Of a DNA stretch of 5,712 bases, positions 5,677-5,712 are shown piece after piece. A program made the position numbers and the translations under genes. Every line of letters starts with the position of its first letter. Within the stretch, counting starts at the first letter, position 1. A model generated the notes under the pieces. The model did no database searches. It saw only the letters and a program-made list of their open reading frames with translations, and was not told the origin of the DNA. The DNA lies in NCBI GenBank assembly GCA_945635805.1, contig CALZCW010000054.1:1-5712 (forward strand), in the 5' to 3' direction. The DNA is from an uncultured Clostridia bacterium (lineage in GTDB: Bacteria > Bacillota > Clostridia > Oscillospirales > Oscillospiraceae).

Positions 5677-5692
5677 AAATCTCGCGGGATTT
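5677..5692. promoter_or_regulatory. 16-bp imperfect palindrome downstream of the membrane protein gene
   Basis: AAATCTCGCGGGATTT is a near-perfect dyad (arms AAATC/GATTT around CGCG, one mismatched pair). A run of seven T (5700-5706) follows 7 bp later, so it could be a weak terminator of the rlmB operon. It could equally be an operator for the next gene beyond the edge. Parts of it recur in the ftsH/rlmB spacer, which favours a protein-binding site. The remainder of 5657-5712 is AT-rich with no clear promoter. Confidence 0.35.
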
Positions 5693-5712
5693 CTTTGGAT
5701 TTTTTTAGAATT

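Overview
The window looks like chromosomal DNA of a GC-rich, anaerobic Firmicute, most likely a gut clostridium of the Oscillospiraceae type. The clues are the S12 protein with the insert typical of Firmicutes, a YbxF-type L7Ae protein next to rpsL, consensus sigma-A promoters and strong AGGAGG-type ribosome binding sites. The genus cannot be fixed from sequence alone. I see no mobile elements, CRISPR arrays, rRNA or tRNA genes.

Layout. The left half is read on the minus strand. ftsH (2719 to 773) ends in a clear intrinsic terminator (666-702). It is followed by a near-perfect promoter (594-622), a structured leader of about 90 nt, ybxF (499 to 260), an 84-bp spacer with two hairpins, and the first 58 codons of rpsL (175 to 1, running off the edge). 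The right half is read on the plus strand from a promoter at 2830-2858, divergent from ftsH: rlmB (2892-3662), then after 5 nt a 662-residue membrane protein (3668-5656), then 56 bp of AT-rich DNA to the window edge.

Three of the four recognisable genes belong to translation: ribosomal protein S12, a K-turn-binding ribosomal protein homologue and a 23S rRNA methyltransferase. The fourth is the membrane protease FtsH.

The most interesting gene is the 662-residue membrane protein. Its eight predicted membrane helices and its large cytosolic loop follow the plan of a P1B heavy-metal-transporting ATPase. However, the conserved catalytic motifs I could place are changed or gone: CPC reads TPF, the Asp of DKTGT reads His, HP reads SP, TGD reads TRD, GDGxND is missing, and the actuator domain is cut down. 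I read it as a pump-derived pseudoenzyme with an added long acidic, proline-rich N-terminal tail, coupled to rlmB. Its function is unknown.
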